Of a stretch of DNA of 63,975 nt, positions 42,360 to 50,807 are shown piece by piece. Under the pieces are notes generated by a model that was given only the letters and a program-made list of their open reading frames with translations, was not told where the DNA came from and did not search any database. Within the stretch, counting starts at the first letter, position 1; the number at the start of each line of letters is the position of its first letter. The stretch comes from Levilactobacillus wangkuiensis (lineage in GTDB: Bacteria > Bacillota > Bacilli > Lactobacillales > Lactobacillaceae), in NCBI RefSeq assembly GCF_016861605.1, contig NZ_BOLM01000015.1, forward strand, positions 1 to 63,975. The letters run 5' to 3'. Made by a program: the position numbers and the translations under genes.

Positions 42360-43580
42360 TTGACTAAACTAGGTCGAACGATTAAATTACGACTCTATCC
42401 AGACAATAGACAGTCGACGGATTTTTTAGCAATGAGCCGAGAGTATCAACGATTAGCTAACATTGTCAGTCAATGGATCTTTGACCATGAGTTTCCGTTG
42501 AGTTGGTTAAAAATCAATCACCAGCTGTACCAAGTTCTCAGACAAGAATCACAGTTGAATAGTCAAATGATTCAGTCTGTTTTTCGGACAGTCGCAGCGC
42601 GTTACAAAACTGTTCAAGAACAGATGAAGCAACATCCTCACCGTTACAAGAGTGAGAACAAGAAGTGGGTTCAAGTTCCCAGGGACTTGAATTGGTTGGT
42701 GAAGCCCATCCATTTTCGGCGGCCACAGGCAGATTTAGTTCGCCAAAAAAACTATTCCTTTGTGGATGATATGAAACAAATCTCAATCACCACTCTGGAG
42801 AAGCGGACGAAACTGTGCTTTACCAACAAAGGCTTCGAAGACTATTTTCACGGAGGCTGGAAACTCGGTACCGCTAAATTAGTCCACAGTCGTGGCAAGT
42901 GGTTCCTCCACATTGGTATCACCAAAGAAGTTGATGACTTTGACAAACAGGGCTGTCCGAAGATTGTCGGTATCGACCGTGGTCTACGCTTCCTGGCAAC
43001 AATCTATGATCACTTGGGCAAGACATTGTTCTTTGACGGCCAGAAAATTTTACGCAAGCGGAAAAAGTTCCTAGAAATCCGGCGACAACTGCAAAGTAAA
43101 GGTACCAAGTCTGCCAAGAAGAAGTTAAAACAACTAGCGCAACGAGAGAACCGCTGGATGACCGATGTAAATCATCGTATAGCTAAGACACTCGTTGCCC
43201 TATATGGGTCGCATACACTTTTTGTCCTGGAAGACTTAACCAACGTAACATTCAATACTGATGACTTACCTAAGGCTTTGCGTAACAGCCATCGTTCCTG
43301 GTCTTTTTTCCAGCTAGAGTCTTTTTTAACATACAAAGCTCAGGCTATTCAAAGTACCGTAGTGAAAGTGAATCCAGCATTTACCTCGCAGAGATGTCCC
43401 AAGTGCGGACTAGTTGAGAAAATTAACCGGCATCACGATACCCATGAGTATTGGTGTGCCCAATGTCAATATCGTTGTAACGATGACCGATTAGGTGCAA
43501 TGAATATAGAAATGCTTGGCCAAGATTGGTTGAGTGGCATCAAGCACCCAAAGATTAAGAAACTAACGACTGTTGGGTAG
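42360..43580 (+). CDS. tnpB: TnpB, RNA-guided nuclease of the IS605 group
   Basis: The protein has 406 residues, the usual TnpB size. The RuvC-type active site is intact: Asp206 (GIDRG), Glu291 (VLEDL) and Asp375 or 376 (CNDDRLGAMNI). The zinc finger Cys346, Cys349, Cys366 and Cys369 is complete. TnpB uses an RNA from the element's right end to cut DNA next to a short target-adjacent motif. The start follows GGGGAGGT at 42347-42354. A catalytically complete TnpB is expected to be active. Confidence 0.92.
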   Translation: MTKLGRTIKLRLYPDNRQSTDFLAMSREYQRLANIVSQWIFDHEFPLSWLKINHQLYQVLRQESQLNSQMIQSVFRTVAARYKTVQEQMKQHPHRYKSENKKWVQVPRDLNWLVKPIHFRRPQADLVRQKNYSFVDDMKQISITTLEKRTKLCFTNKGFEDYFHGGWKLGTAKLVHSRGKWFLHIGITKEVDDFDKQGCPKIVGIDRGLRFLATIYDHLGKTLFFDGQKILRKRKKFLEIRRQLQSKGTKSAKKKLKQLAQRENRWMTDVNHRIAKTLVALYGSHTLFVLEDLTNVTFNTDDLPKALRNSHRSWSFFQLESFLTYKAQAIQSTVVKVNPAFTSQRCPKCGLVEKINRHHDTHEYWCAQCQYRCNDDRLGAMNIEMLGQDWLSGIKHPKIKKLTTVG

Positions 43581-43722
43581 ATCCTGATAGTTAAACGGGT
43601 AGCCGTCAATTACCCGATGATGTTGCCACTACGAGTAGGAGTGCCTTAACAGGGCATGTTGGACTACTGTGTCGCCAGACACGTGAGCGACAAGCCTCTG
43701 AATTCATTCAGGGGCAATTGAC
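43581..43722 (+). ncRNA. Guide RNA scaffold region of the tnpB element
   Basis: The region after tnpB up to the IS end folds into GGGTAGC...TACCC, TGTCGC...GCGACA with an inner GTGTC/GACAC, and the final CCTCTGAA/TTCAGGGG hairpin. In characterised TnpB systems this is the 3' part of the guide RNA, which usually begins inside the tnpB end, and the bases just after the IS are the guide. Here that guide would begin AAGTATGATGGG. The 5' end of the RNA cannot be seen. Confidence 0.65.
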
Positions 43723-43866
43723 AAGTATGATGGGTGCGGTTGCGTATCAGTGATTGTGAGTGTCACGATTGAGATAGTGATGATTCGGTTGTTGATTGGT
43801 GTTATTACATATTGAGTTAGTTCTGGTAGTTTGGGAGTGGCGGTATTGATTTGGCTCGTTAGACAT

Positions 43867-44020
43867 TCTCTCGCCAATATATCCCGGTCCTGGCGGCCTC
43901 TGAAACGTGTTCCACAAGGCAGCTCCTTCCGCTTAGCACCATTAAGAAAATAACCCAAGCCCGGGGTTATTCCCTTAATGCCACTAATGCTCGGGAGCTA
44001 ATCGCCTTGTTCCACACTCT
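43867..44020 (-). repeat. Type D folded repeat, copy D2
   Basis: It aligns over its length with 12197-12352 (opposite strand). ACAAGGC pairs with GCCTTGT where the other copy has GCAGGGC/GCCCTGC; TTAAG pairs with CTTAA where the other has TAACG/CGTTA; the inner hairpin is AACCC/GGGTT versus GACCC/GGGTC. So three helices are compensated. It lies between the IS element and the NlpC gene. The stretch 43723-43866 holds nothing else I recognise. Confidence 0.78.
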
Positions 44021-44026
44021 TAACCC

Positions 44027-44057
44027 AAAAATCCCCCGTCGCGACGTACGACGGGGG
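44027..44057 (-). terminator. Intrinsic terminator of the NlpC/P60 gene
   Basis: CCCCCGTCG and CGACGGGGG form a stem, followed on the minus strand by ATTTTT. It lies beyond the gene's stop codon at 44106. Confidence 0.85.
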
Positions 44058-44105
44058 AACAGTTTATTTCATTTATGAAGGTTGGAACTGTTTGTGAAGC
44101 TTAGA

Positions 44106-44588
44106 CTAGTCGGCGACCACGTTACCAACGCGGGCGTAACCAACAGCGTGCCACCATGGGGCGTGAACGGCTTCGGTCACAACACCACGGTTTTGGGAAT
44201 CGATCATCCGACCGTTACCAACGTACAAACCAACGTGGGAGATAGAACGCTTAGACCCACCGAAGAAGACCAAATCACCCTTCTTGATGTTCTTGTAGCT
44301 CACGTGCTTGTACTTGTTGTATTGGGCTTGGGCAGTCCGTGGAATCTGCTTAGAAGCACCCTTCTTGTAGACGTAGCTGGTAAAACCAGAGCAGTCAAAG
44401 CGGGAAGGACCAGTTGAGCCCCAACCGTAAGGCTTACCTAATTGCGCTTTGGCAACCTTGTGGATTTTGTCGTAAGAGATGGTGCTGTCAGCTTGGGCGG
44501 TAGCGGGTTGGGTAATAGCAAACCCGGCAATAGCAAATGCGATAGTGGCCATAACAGTCAATACGATATCAGTAAACGTCTTCTTCAT
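44106..44588 (-). CDS. Secreted NlpC/P60-family cell wall hydrolase
   Basis: With the ATG at 44588 the protein has 160 residues. A signal peptide (about 1-33, ending ATAQA-DS) is followed by an NlpC/P60 domain with the catalytic Cys in RFDCSGF and His in ISHVGLYVG, and a third polar residue after that. There is no SH3 or LysM domain. It cuts peptidoglycan peptides, usually between D-gamma-Glu and the diamino acid. AAGGAG lies 13 bases upstream of this ATG, slightly long; a TTG at 44600 is the alternative. Confidence 0.88.
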   Translation of the reverse strand: MKKTFTDIVLTVMATIAFAIAGFAITQPATAQADSTISYDKIHKVAKAQLGKPYGWGSTGPSRFDCSGFTSYVYKKGASKQIPRTAQAQYNKYKHVSYKNIKKGDLVFFGGSKRSISHVGLYVGNGRMIDSQNRGVVTEAVHAPWWHAVGYARVGNVVAD

Positions 44589-44742
44589 AAATGTAAACAA
44601 ACTCCTTAAGTTTTATTTTTTAGTAGTAAGTGTTACTCGTTGCGAATCAACATGCTTAATACTATCAGGGAGTTGTTACAGAAATGTCTCAAAGCAGTAT
44701 CAATCGGATTAAAGTGAAAATTAAGTTTTGCAATATAAGTCG

Positions 44743-45699
44743 TTAATCAGCGGGATAAGCGTGCGGAAAATGCCGGTGGGCCGCCATTTCAGGGGTCAAA
44801 GTGATTTGTTGCAGCCGGTTGGTTGTTCGTGACATAAAGAAATATGTCAGCCGGGTTAAATCGATAATTCCCCGGTAATGGGTGTAATTATGGTTACCTT
44901 GATTGCGACGAGCGGGGTCGTACGGCAAAATAACGGCCGCTAACCAGTCAAAAAGTTGGGTGACGGTGGCATCGGTTGTGGCAATCGTGGGGGTGCCCCA
45001 GCGTTGAACGGCCATATGGATGAAGCGCCGAGTGGGAACCGGGCCCGCGGGGAGTGGCGCGCCACTCGCTATGTAGGATTTCGCGGCGGTGATGGTAGCC
45101 GGCGTGAAGTCCGGACCGGGAACGCCGAGAAAGTCGTTGAGATTTTGCAGGTGGGTAGCTAAGACCGGGGTGTTGGTCAGAACCGCAGCCGCATCGGGTT
45201 TAGCGGTCAGGGGGCCGCCAGTGGGTTCGATGACCAACGTCTGCCCCGACCGGTCACTGAGAATCCAGTGGAAGGGGTAGACGTACTTGTCTGCGCCCCA
45301 TTTGCGACCGACGAGGGTCACGTGGGGCAGGTCAGCTACGACCTCGGCTAGCGTGGCATGCTCGCCTAAGACCCAGTTGATGAAATCCTGGGGCGTCAGG
45401 TTTGCGTGGCCAGGGATCGGGTCGTCGGCGTAATCGACGGCACCGGGCAGGTAGAGTTCGGCACATGTGAGACCGTTTTCATTTACGCCGTCGGCCATCA
45501 GGTACGCGGAAAAGTCCGCCGAGATGCGACCGCCGCCCAGTAAGGCGTAACGGGTGGTACGCGTGGTATTCAGGGCCGTTTGCCACCGGTAGTGCCTGGG
45601 CAGGAAAACCGGCCGCCAGGGTGTGGTCGTGGGAAAATCCATGGTTCGCCCAAAAAAGTGGTGGCCTGTCGCGGCCGTATAGGTTAGACTAGTACACAC
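44743..45699 (-). CDS. Choloylglycine hydrolase-family Ntn hydrolase (bile salt hydrolase or penicillin V acylase)
   Basis: The 318-residue protein begins MCTSL, so Cys2 becomes the N-terminal nucleophile after removal of Met. Arg18 and Asp21 (GRTMDF) match the family's active-site residues. It hydrolyses amide bonds of conjugated bile acids or penicillin V; the sequence alone does not decide which, as loops near the pocket vary. It is cytoplasmic. AAGGAGG precedes the ATG, with TATACT and TATATAA upstream on the minus strand. Confidence 0.9.
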   Translation of the reverse strand: MCTSLTYTAATGHHFFGRTMDFPTTTPWRPVFLPRHYRWQTALNTTRTTRYALLGGGRISADFSAYLMADGVNENGLTCAELYLPGAVDYADDPIPGHANLTPQDFINWVLGEHATLAEVVADLPHVTLVGRKWGADKYVYPFHWILSDRSGQTLVIEPTGGPLTAKPDAAAVLTNTPVLATHLQNLNDFLGVPGPDFTPATITAAKSYIASGAPLPAGPVPTRRFIHMAVQRWGTPTIATTDATVTQLFDWLAAVILPYDPARRNQGNHNYTHYRGIIDLTRLTYFFMSRTTNRLQQITLTPEMAAHRHFPHAYPAD

Positions 45700-45850
45700 A
45701 AGGGATTCCTCCTTATATAAGAAATTGACTTCAGTATACCATTGAAATTGGCCGGGACTGTGGCTTGTATTCCCGGCATGAATCTCGTAAGCTATTAGAG
45801 AGAAGATTTACCCGAATTTTGCGGCTTAACTCTGGAAGGGAACTGGGAAA

Positions 45851-46477
45851 ATGAAATCGACATGGAATTTGGTGGGGATGGCACTCTGGCTGCTCGTCCT
45901 CGTAACGCTGGTCTGGATGGTCCACGACATGCGCGTGCGGCGGATTCGCCTCATTGTGAAGGAACACCACAGTTTTTCGTGGCGGAACTTTACCATTTCA
46001 ACGATTGAGCTGGTCGTTTGGCTGTTGTTCTTCGGGGGGATGAGTTACACGACTTTCTTCCAAAACGTCAACCAATTGGGCGACCGGGTCAGTCAGACCA
46101 CCCGTTACGAACCACTGGTCATCAATACCGGGAGTGGCAGCGGGTCCGCGTACTACGTGACCGTGAACAACAGTACCGGGAAGAAGCCCGTACAGACCTA
46201 TACATACCTGACCGAAGGGGAAAAATACCAGGTCAGCAGTACCGATGCGACCGTTTCGGCGGGCAAGAAGGCCATTAACCTGCCTGCTTCGGCGTACAAG
46301 TGGAACACCAAACAGGTGGCCAAGTATGATCAGCGGCACCAAAAGGCCTGGGTCGGCGTCATCGAAACGACCTACAAGAAGTCCTTCGTTAACGGCATTG
46401 GCCTTCACGCGGGTCGACTCGCCAACCGCTTCACCTTGATTCGGATTCCGGATCATTCGTTTATGATGAGTGAATAA
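45851..46477 (+). CDS. LVIS_2131-like membrane protein
   Basis: The protein has 208 residues with two membrane helices (about 6-24 and 48-70) and a C-terminal region of about 130 residues, rich in S, T and G, likely outside the cell. It resembles the family named after L. brevis LVIS_2131, whose function is unknown; the match is from memory. AAGGGAA lies about 9 bases upstream. Single gene with its own terminator. Confidence 0.65.
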   Translation: MKSTWNLVGMALWLLVLVTLVWMVHDMRVRRIRLIVKEHHSFSWRNFTISTIELVVWLLFFGGMSYTTFFQNVNQLGDRVSQTTRYEPLVINTGSGSGSAYYVTVNNSTGKKPVQTYTYLTEGEKYQVSSTDATVSAGKKAINLPASAYKWNTKQVAKYDQRHQKAWVGVIETTYKKSFVNGIGLHAGRLANRFTLIRIPDHSFMMSE

Positions 46478-46526
46478 AAATATCGCCTATAAATCCTTGA
46501 TATAACGGGATTTATAGGCGATTTTG
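46478..46526 (+). terminator. Intrinsic terminator of the LVIS_2131-like gene
   Basis: ATCGCCTATAAATCC and GGATTTATAGGCGAT form a perfect 15-bp stem followed by TTTTGTTTT, immediately after the stop codon. Confidence 0.88.
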
Positions 46527-46553
46527 TTTTCTCTACGTGATTAGTCGGTTTTG

Positions 46554-46637
46554 GTGAACGACTGGATGTCTTTCGTGTTGGCTCTGGCAGTATTTTTATA
46601 CCAGATTTGGCGCGACCAGCAAAAGCCAAAAAAATAA
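46554..46637 (+). CDS. Candidate type I toxin peptide (Fst-like), 27 residues
   Basis: From a GTG (46554) the peptide has 27 residues; from an ATG (46566) it has 23. It has one hydrophobic helix (MSFVLALAVFLYQIW), then the charged tail RDQQKPKK. This form fits Fst/Ldr-type membrane toxins, though the usual central proline is absent. The ribosome binding site is weak (GGTG), as in many of these mRNAs. An antisense transcript predicted from the opposite strand overlaps its 3' end. Identification is tentative. Confidence 0.4.
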   Translation: MNDWMSFVLALAVFLYQIWRDQQKPKK

Positions 46638-46765
46638 GCCTTCCCTCAAACTTTAGCAGGTTTGGGAAGACTCGCAACATGAGTTGAACCTAATCGGCTA
46701 TTGCCCTTTTAACGGCTAGCTAACATCTGAGAAGCTGGTGTACGACCACCAGCTTCTTTTTGATT
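46622..46765 (-). ncRNA. Candidate antisense RNA of the type I toxin locus
   Basis: On the minus strand an extended -10 box TGCTATACT (TATACT at 46772-46777) predicts a start near 46765. The transcript would begin with the GAAGCTGGTGG hairpin and end at a terminator where CTTCCCAAAC pairs with GTTTGAGGGAAG (46640-46669), followed by TTATTTTTTTGG. It overlaps the last codons of the toxin ORF and the 3' region of its mRNA. No clear -35 box is seen. Confidence 0.4.
46730..46761 (+). terminator. Terminator of the toxin-like mRNA
   Basis: AGAAGCTGGTG and CCACCAGCTTCT form an 11-bp stem with a short loop, followed by TTTTT. It is about 93 bases after the stop of the toxin-like ORF. Confidence 0.8.
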
Positions 46766-46818
46766 GACTGTAGTATAGCATGAAACTTTAGGATTAGCAG
46801 GTAATTTCTCTTAGTAGA

Positions 46819-47346
46819 TCAGAACCAGAAAATGGTATAAACGGTATCGACCAGCAGCGTTGCGTAGGCGAAGACGACCATGTAAATTTGAAAGACGGTA
46901 CCCAGCCGGTTGACCCGAACGTGGGTGGCCATTAGTAGGTTGTTTTGCCGGTAAATTTGGCGCAGTTGGCGTTTGGTCGAGAACATTCGCCATTGCGAAA
47001 GCCCAACGGCGATGGCAAAAATCGCAATCAGACTCAAGACGGCAGTCGGTGAGCCCACCCCAGGGAACATAACGATCCACAACATTGGCAAAATAACGGC
47101 TGCGAGAAAGATATATGAAGATATTTGTATCCGGGGTCGGTAGGCGTCGTTCACGCGCTTCTCTGCCGGATGTTCTTGGAAAAATTGGTCCTGCGCAAGG
47201 GTGTGACGGGCGAGGTCCTGGACGCTGACGTCATATTTACCCGTTCGTAAACGGTTGTAAACGTGAATCAGGTAAAGCGTCAGGATGACAAAGATGACAA
47301 CGAAAACGGCATAGACGATGAACACGGTTAGTAAACCCGTAAGCAT
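46819..47346 (-). CDS. Membrane protein of unknown function, 175 residues
   Basis: With the ATG at 47346, after AGGAGGG, the protein has 175 residues. One long helix is near the N-terminus (about 2-30), followed by a hydrophilic stretch of about 50 residues, two helices (about 78-120) and a C-terminal helix. I do not recognise the family. It lies downstream of the DUF5776 gene on the same strand; a terminator lies between, so it probably has its own promoter. Confidence 0.65.
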   Translation of the reverse strand: MLTGLLTVFIVYAVFVVIFVILTLYLIHVYNRLRTGKYDVSVQDLARHTLAQDQFFQEHPAEKRVNDAYRPRIQISSYIFLAAVILPMLWIVMFPGVGSPTAVLSLIAIFAIAVGLSQWRMFSTKRQLRQIYRQNNLLMATHVRVNRLGTVFQIYMVVFAYATLLVDTVYTIFWF

Positions 47347-47416
47347 GGGTGTCCCTCCTAAATGATTTAACAACTTATATTATAGGCGTCATAGCAGATA
47401 GAAGAAACTAGGGAAC

Positions 47417-47449
47417 TAAAAAGTCCGCCGGCAACAAAGCCAACGGACT
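47417..47449 (-). terminator. Terminator-like hairpin after the DUF5776 gene
   Basis: AGTCCG...GCCGGC-type arms (AGTCCGCCGGC with GCCAACGGACT) form a hairpin, followed on the minus strand by TTTTTAG. Confidence 0.6.
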
Positions 47450-47486
47450 AGGGGTGTTTAAATAGTGTGGTGACACCGAGGTGACC

Positions 47487-48794
47487 TTATTTCTTGATGA
47501 CTAAGGTCTTGTTCCCGGTGATGTAAGTGCCATTGGTGAGAACCAGCCGAGTGGTCAGGTTGTGCTTCTCAATCCGCTTGATTTTTAGCGTGGTGCCACG
47601 CTTGTAGTGCCGCACCTTGCCGCTCAAGTTTACCTTATGGTAGGCGTTGAGACCGTGATTACCGATGACGCGGATAGTCTTGGGGTTGGTGTGGTAGTAA
47701 GTGTTACGGACAAAGTTAGCATTGGCCGTGATGTAGCCGGTGCGACCATCAAGGGAGCGGACACGGTAACGGAGCCGTCCAGCATTGGACCGGGCGTAAC
47801 CGGTGACGACAAATTGTGGCCGATTTGGCCGAGTCTGCTTGGCGTACCAGTGTGCCCGCGTAGCCTTGGTGAAGGTTGGCTTGTTGTAGAGCGCAATCTT
47901 CTTGGTCGCGTAAACAGCTGAGCCCTTGACGGCAGAAACTTTGGTGGTGTCGGCTTGGTCAGCGGCGCCAGATGTCGTGAGGGATGCGCTACTACTGGTT
48001 GTGGTAGCTGGAGTGGTGCTTGAAGTGTTGCTGGTGGTGCTTACGTTGTTTGAAGTACTGCCAGTGTTACCTGAAGTCTTGGTACCGGGGTGGTCACTTG
48101 GTGTGCTGGTATCTGGGTCCTTGGTGTAGTGGTAATTGACTGTGGCGGTTTGAGCAGCAGTATCACTGGTGCTCGTTGTGGGAGTCTTAGAATCAAGCGT
48201 ATATCCTTTAAGTTGAACGTTTAAGGCTTTCAGGCCACTCATTGCGGCATCAAACAAAGGTGTGCCAGCGTCAAATCCGGTATCGACTGTTCTGGTTTGA
48301 ATGGTCTTAGTTGAATCTGTTGTGTCATAGAAGTTCAATGTAATTTTTACTGGTTTTTTATTTGATTCAAAAGTCATTTTGGCTGAATCAAATTTCATGT
48401 AAAAGTTATCTGTATCAAGATGGTAACCGGAGTAAATACCGTAATACACGACGCCTGTATCTGCATTAATAATAATGTTGTCTATCATCTTATTTATGCC
48501 CGTTGAAATATCGGCATCAGATGAGAGCTGGGAACCATCGTCAAAGTAAAGCGGGTAGCGATCGTCACTGGTACCACCTGTATAAAGATTGCCATACGCG
48601 GCTGATGTTCCATATGTGGATGCTAATTTAACCACATCTTTACTGTTGGATATACTAGTCGTTTCAGAGTTGTTCGCAGTAACAGAAGACGTGTCCTGAG
48701 AATTGGCACTCACATTAGTAGTTGGTTGGTTAATCGATGCAATCAAAGTAACTGAAAATAGCAGGAATGGAATGGTCCAAAGTCTATTTTTCAT
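47487..48794 (-). CDS. Secreted protein with a C-terminal DUF5776-like domain
   Basis: The protein has 435 residues. The N-terminal signal peptide ends near VSANS. A folded region follows (about 60-215), then a linker rich in S and T (about 215-285). The C-terminal part (about 300-435) contains repeated basic and aromatic segments (GLNAYHKVNLSGKVRHYKRG, TLVIKK), as in the DUF5776 repeats of lactobacillus surface proteins. It has no LPXTG motif. It probably binds the cell wall through the basic domain; the job of the N-terminal part is unknown. Confidence 0.75.
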   Translation of the reverse strand: MKNRLWTIPFLLFSVTLIASINQPTTNVSANSQDTSSVTANNSETTSISNSKDVVKLASTYGTSAAYGNLYTGGTSDDRYPLYFDDGSQLSSDADISTGINKMIDNIIINADTGVVYYGIYSGYHLDTDNFYMKFDSAKMTFESNKKPVKITLNFYDTTDSTKTIQTRTVDTGFDAGTPLFDAAMSGLKALNVQLKGYTLDSKTPTTSTSDTAAQTATVNYHYTKDPDTSTPSDHPGTKTSGNTGSTSNNVSTTSNTSSTTPATTTSSSASLTTSGAADQADTTKVSAVKGSAVYATKKIALYNKPTFTKATRAHWYAKQTRPNRPQFVVTGYARSNAGRLRYRVRSLDGRTGYITANANFVRNTYYHTNPKTIRVIGNHGLNAYHKVNLSGKVRHYKRGTTLKIKRIEKHNLTTRLVLTNGTYITGNKTLVIKK

Positions 48795-48894
48795 GATTCA
48801 TACCCCTAGTGTATTTATTTGGTATTTAAAGTATAAGTCGTAAAATAAATAATAACAATATAAGCCGTCAATCGTTTATAATTTGCAATAAAAA

Positions 48895-48932
48895 CCAAAA
48901 AAAGCGGGACAATTTGATTGGAATTGTCCCGC
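48895..48932 (-). terminator. Intrinsic terminator of the VanX-like gene
   Basis: GGCGGGACAATT and AATTGTCCCGC pair on the minus strand, followed by a T-run (A-run on the plus strand). It lies about 45 bases beyond the gene's stop. Confidence 0.85.
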
Positions 48933-48978
48933 CAGAATTAAGCGTCAATGTTTAGTGATTGCAAGCTATTGAATGAGG

Positions 48979-49533
48979 TTAAAAGTCGTTCGGATCAGCC
49001 GCAGCCGGCTCGTAGTCGTCCATCTGCGTATCACGGTAGTCCCACCACTCGTTCTCGTAGCCGAAGAAGCCGGCTTCCTGCATGGCCCGGTCTAGAATTT
49101 GGTAATGCTTTTCCTGAGTCGCAGTCCGGGGATGGTCCCGGTGAGCGGCCACGGTGAAGTCGTCAAACGGCGTCTGCATTTCCAATTCATTGCCGTCGAG
49201 GTCACGGAGTGTCAGGTCAAAGGTCACGCCCTTTTGATGGGAGAAATTGGGGTTGGGTTTGGCCACGAACGAAGGGTCCGGGTAAACGTCATACAATTTT
49301 TCTTGCGCAGGGACAGGACGGTAAGCGTCCCACACCTTTAACCGGTAGCCCTGTTCACGCAGTAGGGCACTAGCCTTGGCGAGCTTCTTCGCCGTGCCGG
49401 TCCGCGCGATGGCGGTCGTGAAATCATAAATCACGTGATGGGTAAAATTGTCAGGGGTGGCATAGCGCAGGTCGACCAGAATGCTGGGGTCCAGCGCTTG
49501 AACGTTGGTAAAGCCAGTTTCGAGTTGTGTCAT
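48979..49533 (-). CDS. D-alanyl-D-alanine dipeptidase (VanX-like, M15 family)
   Basis: The protein has 184 residues. The motif SHQKGVTFDLTL gives the zinc His and Asp. The catalytic Glu is in the NEWWD segment, where the usual third zinc ligand (His in EWWH) is Asp. Asp can hold zinc, and I believe related lactobacillus enzymes do the same. It removes D-Ala-D-Ala, which matters in lactobacilli that build D-Ala-D-Lac cell walls and so resist vancomycin. There is no signal peptide. The start follows GGAGGTGC. Confidence 0.85.
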   Translation of the reverse strand: MTQLETGFTNVQALDPSILVDLRYATPDNFTHHVIYDFTTAIARTGTAKKLAKASALLREQGYRLKVWDAYRPVPAQEKLYDVYPDPSFVAKPNPNFSHQKGVTFDLTLRDLDGNELEMQTPFDDFTVAAHRDHPRTATQEKHYQILDRAMQEAGFFGYENEWWDYRDTQMDDYEPAAADPNDF

Positions 49534-49787
49534 GGTGCACCTCCAAGTGAATTTATGCTGTTGGTTGTAATTGGCACTTTATGAGTCAAAGGAACACAAC
49601 CAAAGTAAGTGTCAGCATAGCTGTTGTGACCAGTATACCGGGTTTCAGAGGGGAAAGCTTGTGAAGTGGCTTGGGAAAACCTGGTTAGGATTTTAACGAG
49701 GATTATCGACCAAATGCCACTAATTATAGTAGTTGAACGATTGAGCGACTAGTGGCGTCGGCCATTTTCTTTAACGCCAACCAGGGG

Positions 49788-49975
49788 AACCGGAGGCAGT
49801 CAGGTGCGGAACTCTGTGTCGGTGGTGTTGGCCGGGTGATTTTCCCGGCCTTACAGCACGGGCCGTCGGCGAGACTTGCGGGCTGGGCAAGGCTTGGCGA
49901 CGAGGTTGGAGACCGCTTCCCAGGCTCCGGCCGTGCCCCACAGGGTGGAAGTACCTGACTGCCGCAGGTGGACCG
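49788..49975 (-). repeat. Type C folded repeat, copy C2
   Basis: GCAGTCAGGT pairs with ACCTGACTGC as a closing stem (49796-49805 and 49953-49962), with CCGGAGG and CCGCAGG next to it. The inner parts follow copy C1 (CTGTGTCGGTGGTGTT, a GGCCGGG/CCCGGCC hairpin, CCCCACAG). It lies between the VanX-like and NnrE genes, both on the minus strand. The rest of 49534-50128 shows nothing else. Confidence 0.72.
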
Positions 49976-50128
49976 GTCAATTGCGCGCAAAAAAAAACGG
50001 CCGACTCCCTAAGGAGGTCAACCGTTAGTCGGGAAACACGAAAGTCACTCAGCTCTCGCACATCCCATTTTACGCGTTTTACGATATTTTCTAAGCAATA
50101 TTTCTCGGTTGGTTAACTCACTAGCCAA

Positions 50129-50776
50129 TCACCGGGCATGTTCCAAATGATCCTGGGCGTAGATACCGATATCGGCCACGTGAATCGTGCCGGCGTGCTG
50201 CTTGCCAATCGTGGTCAACAGGCCAATCTTATTGTAGGCCATGGTGGTCGTACTGTCGGCCACGACCGCAACGCCCATGACGTCGCCGGTGTCGGCGTTG
50301 ATGCCCGAAGGCACGTCGATGGCCACGGTCTTGGCGTCCGCCGCGTTAATCGCATTGATGGCGTCCGCAAATTTACCAGTGACCTCACGCGACAGGCCCA
50401 CGCCGAAGATGGCGTCGACGATGACGGTGGCGTTGACCACGTGGTTCAGGTCGTTGGTCACGGGAATACTGTAGTAGTTCGCAATTTTTAATTGTTGGCT
50501 GGTTTGCGGTGTTGCCTTGTCGGGGTTGCCCAGCAGGTAGATTTCCACGTCAATGCCGCGAATCTTGAGTAGGCGGGCGACCGCGATACCGTCGCCACCA
50601 TTGTTGCCGGTAGCGGCCACGACCACGACGCGGCTCAGGTCGAAGTCGTCATTTAAAATGTTGTTGAAAGTTGCCAAGGCGGCTCGTTCCATCAGGACTA
50701 GCGCGGGGATGCCGATCACGTTGATGGTGTGGGCGTCGTAGCGCTGGGCCTCGGCAATGGTAATGGCTTTACTCAT
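50129..50776 (-). CDS. nnrE: NAD(P)H-hydrate epimerase
   Basis: The protein has 215 residues of the YjeF N-terminal family. AATGNNGGDGIAVAR, VDAIFGVGL and IDVPSGINADTG are the typical motifs. It interconverts the R and S forms of hydrated NAD(P)H so that the dehydratase can repair them. The dehydratase domain (NnrD) is not fused and not nearby. The start follows GGAGGG. A MarR gene lies upstream on the same strand, 31 bases away. Confidence 0.92.
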   Translation of the reverse strand: MSKAITIAEAQRYDAHTINVIGIPALVLMERAALATFNNILNDDFDLSRVVVVAATGNNGGDGIAVARLLKIRGIDVEIYLLGNPDKATPQTSQQLKIANYYSIPVTNDLNHVVNATVIVDAIFGVGLSREVTGKFADAINAINAADAKTVAIDVPSGINADTGDVMGVAVVADSTTTMAYNKIGLLTTIGKQHAGTIHVADIGIYAQDHLEHAR

Positions 50777-50807
50777 AAAAATCCCTCCTTAGTAGGGAAA
50801 GGCGTGG

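Larger units (their letters stand above)
42235..43722 (+). mobile_element. IS605-type element carrying tnpB only
   Basis: The left end holds the hairpin CTGCGATT/AATCGCGG near 42244-42265, the right end the hairpin CCTCTGAA/TTCAGGGG ending in ATTGAC at 43722. It contains one gene, tnpB, and no tnpA transposase. So it moves only with TnpA from elsewhere, or is retained for TnpB function. The outer left border is approximate. The other copy's right end is at 1-86. Confidence 0.85.

Noticed and set aside
43704..43958. 84-codon minus-strand frame after the IS element
   Set aside because: It overlaps the IS right end and repeat D2 and has no start signals.
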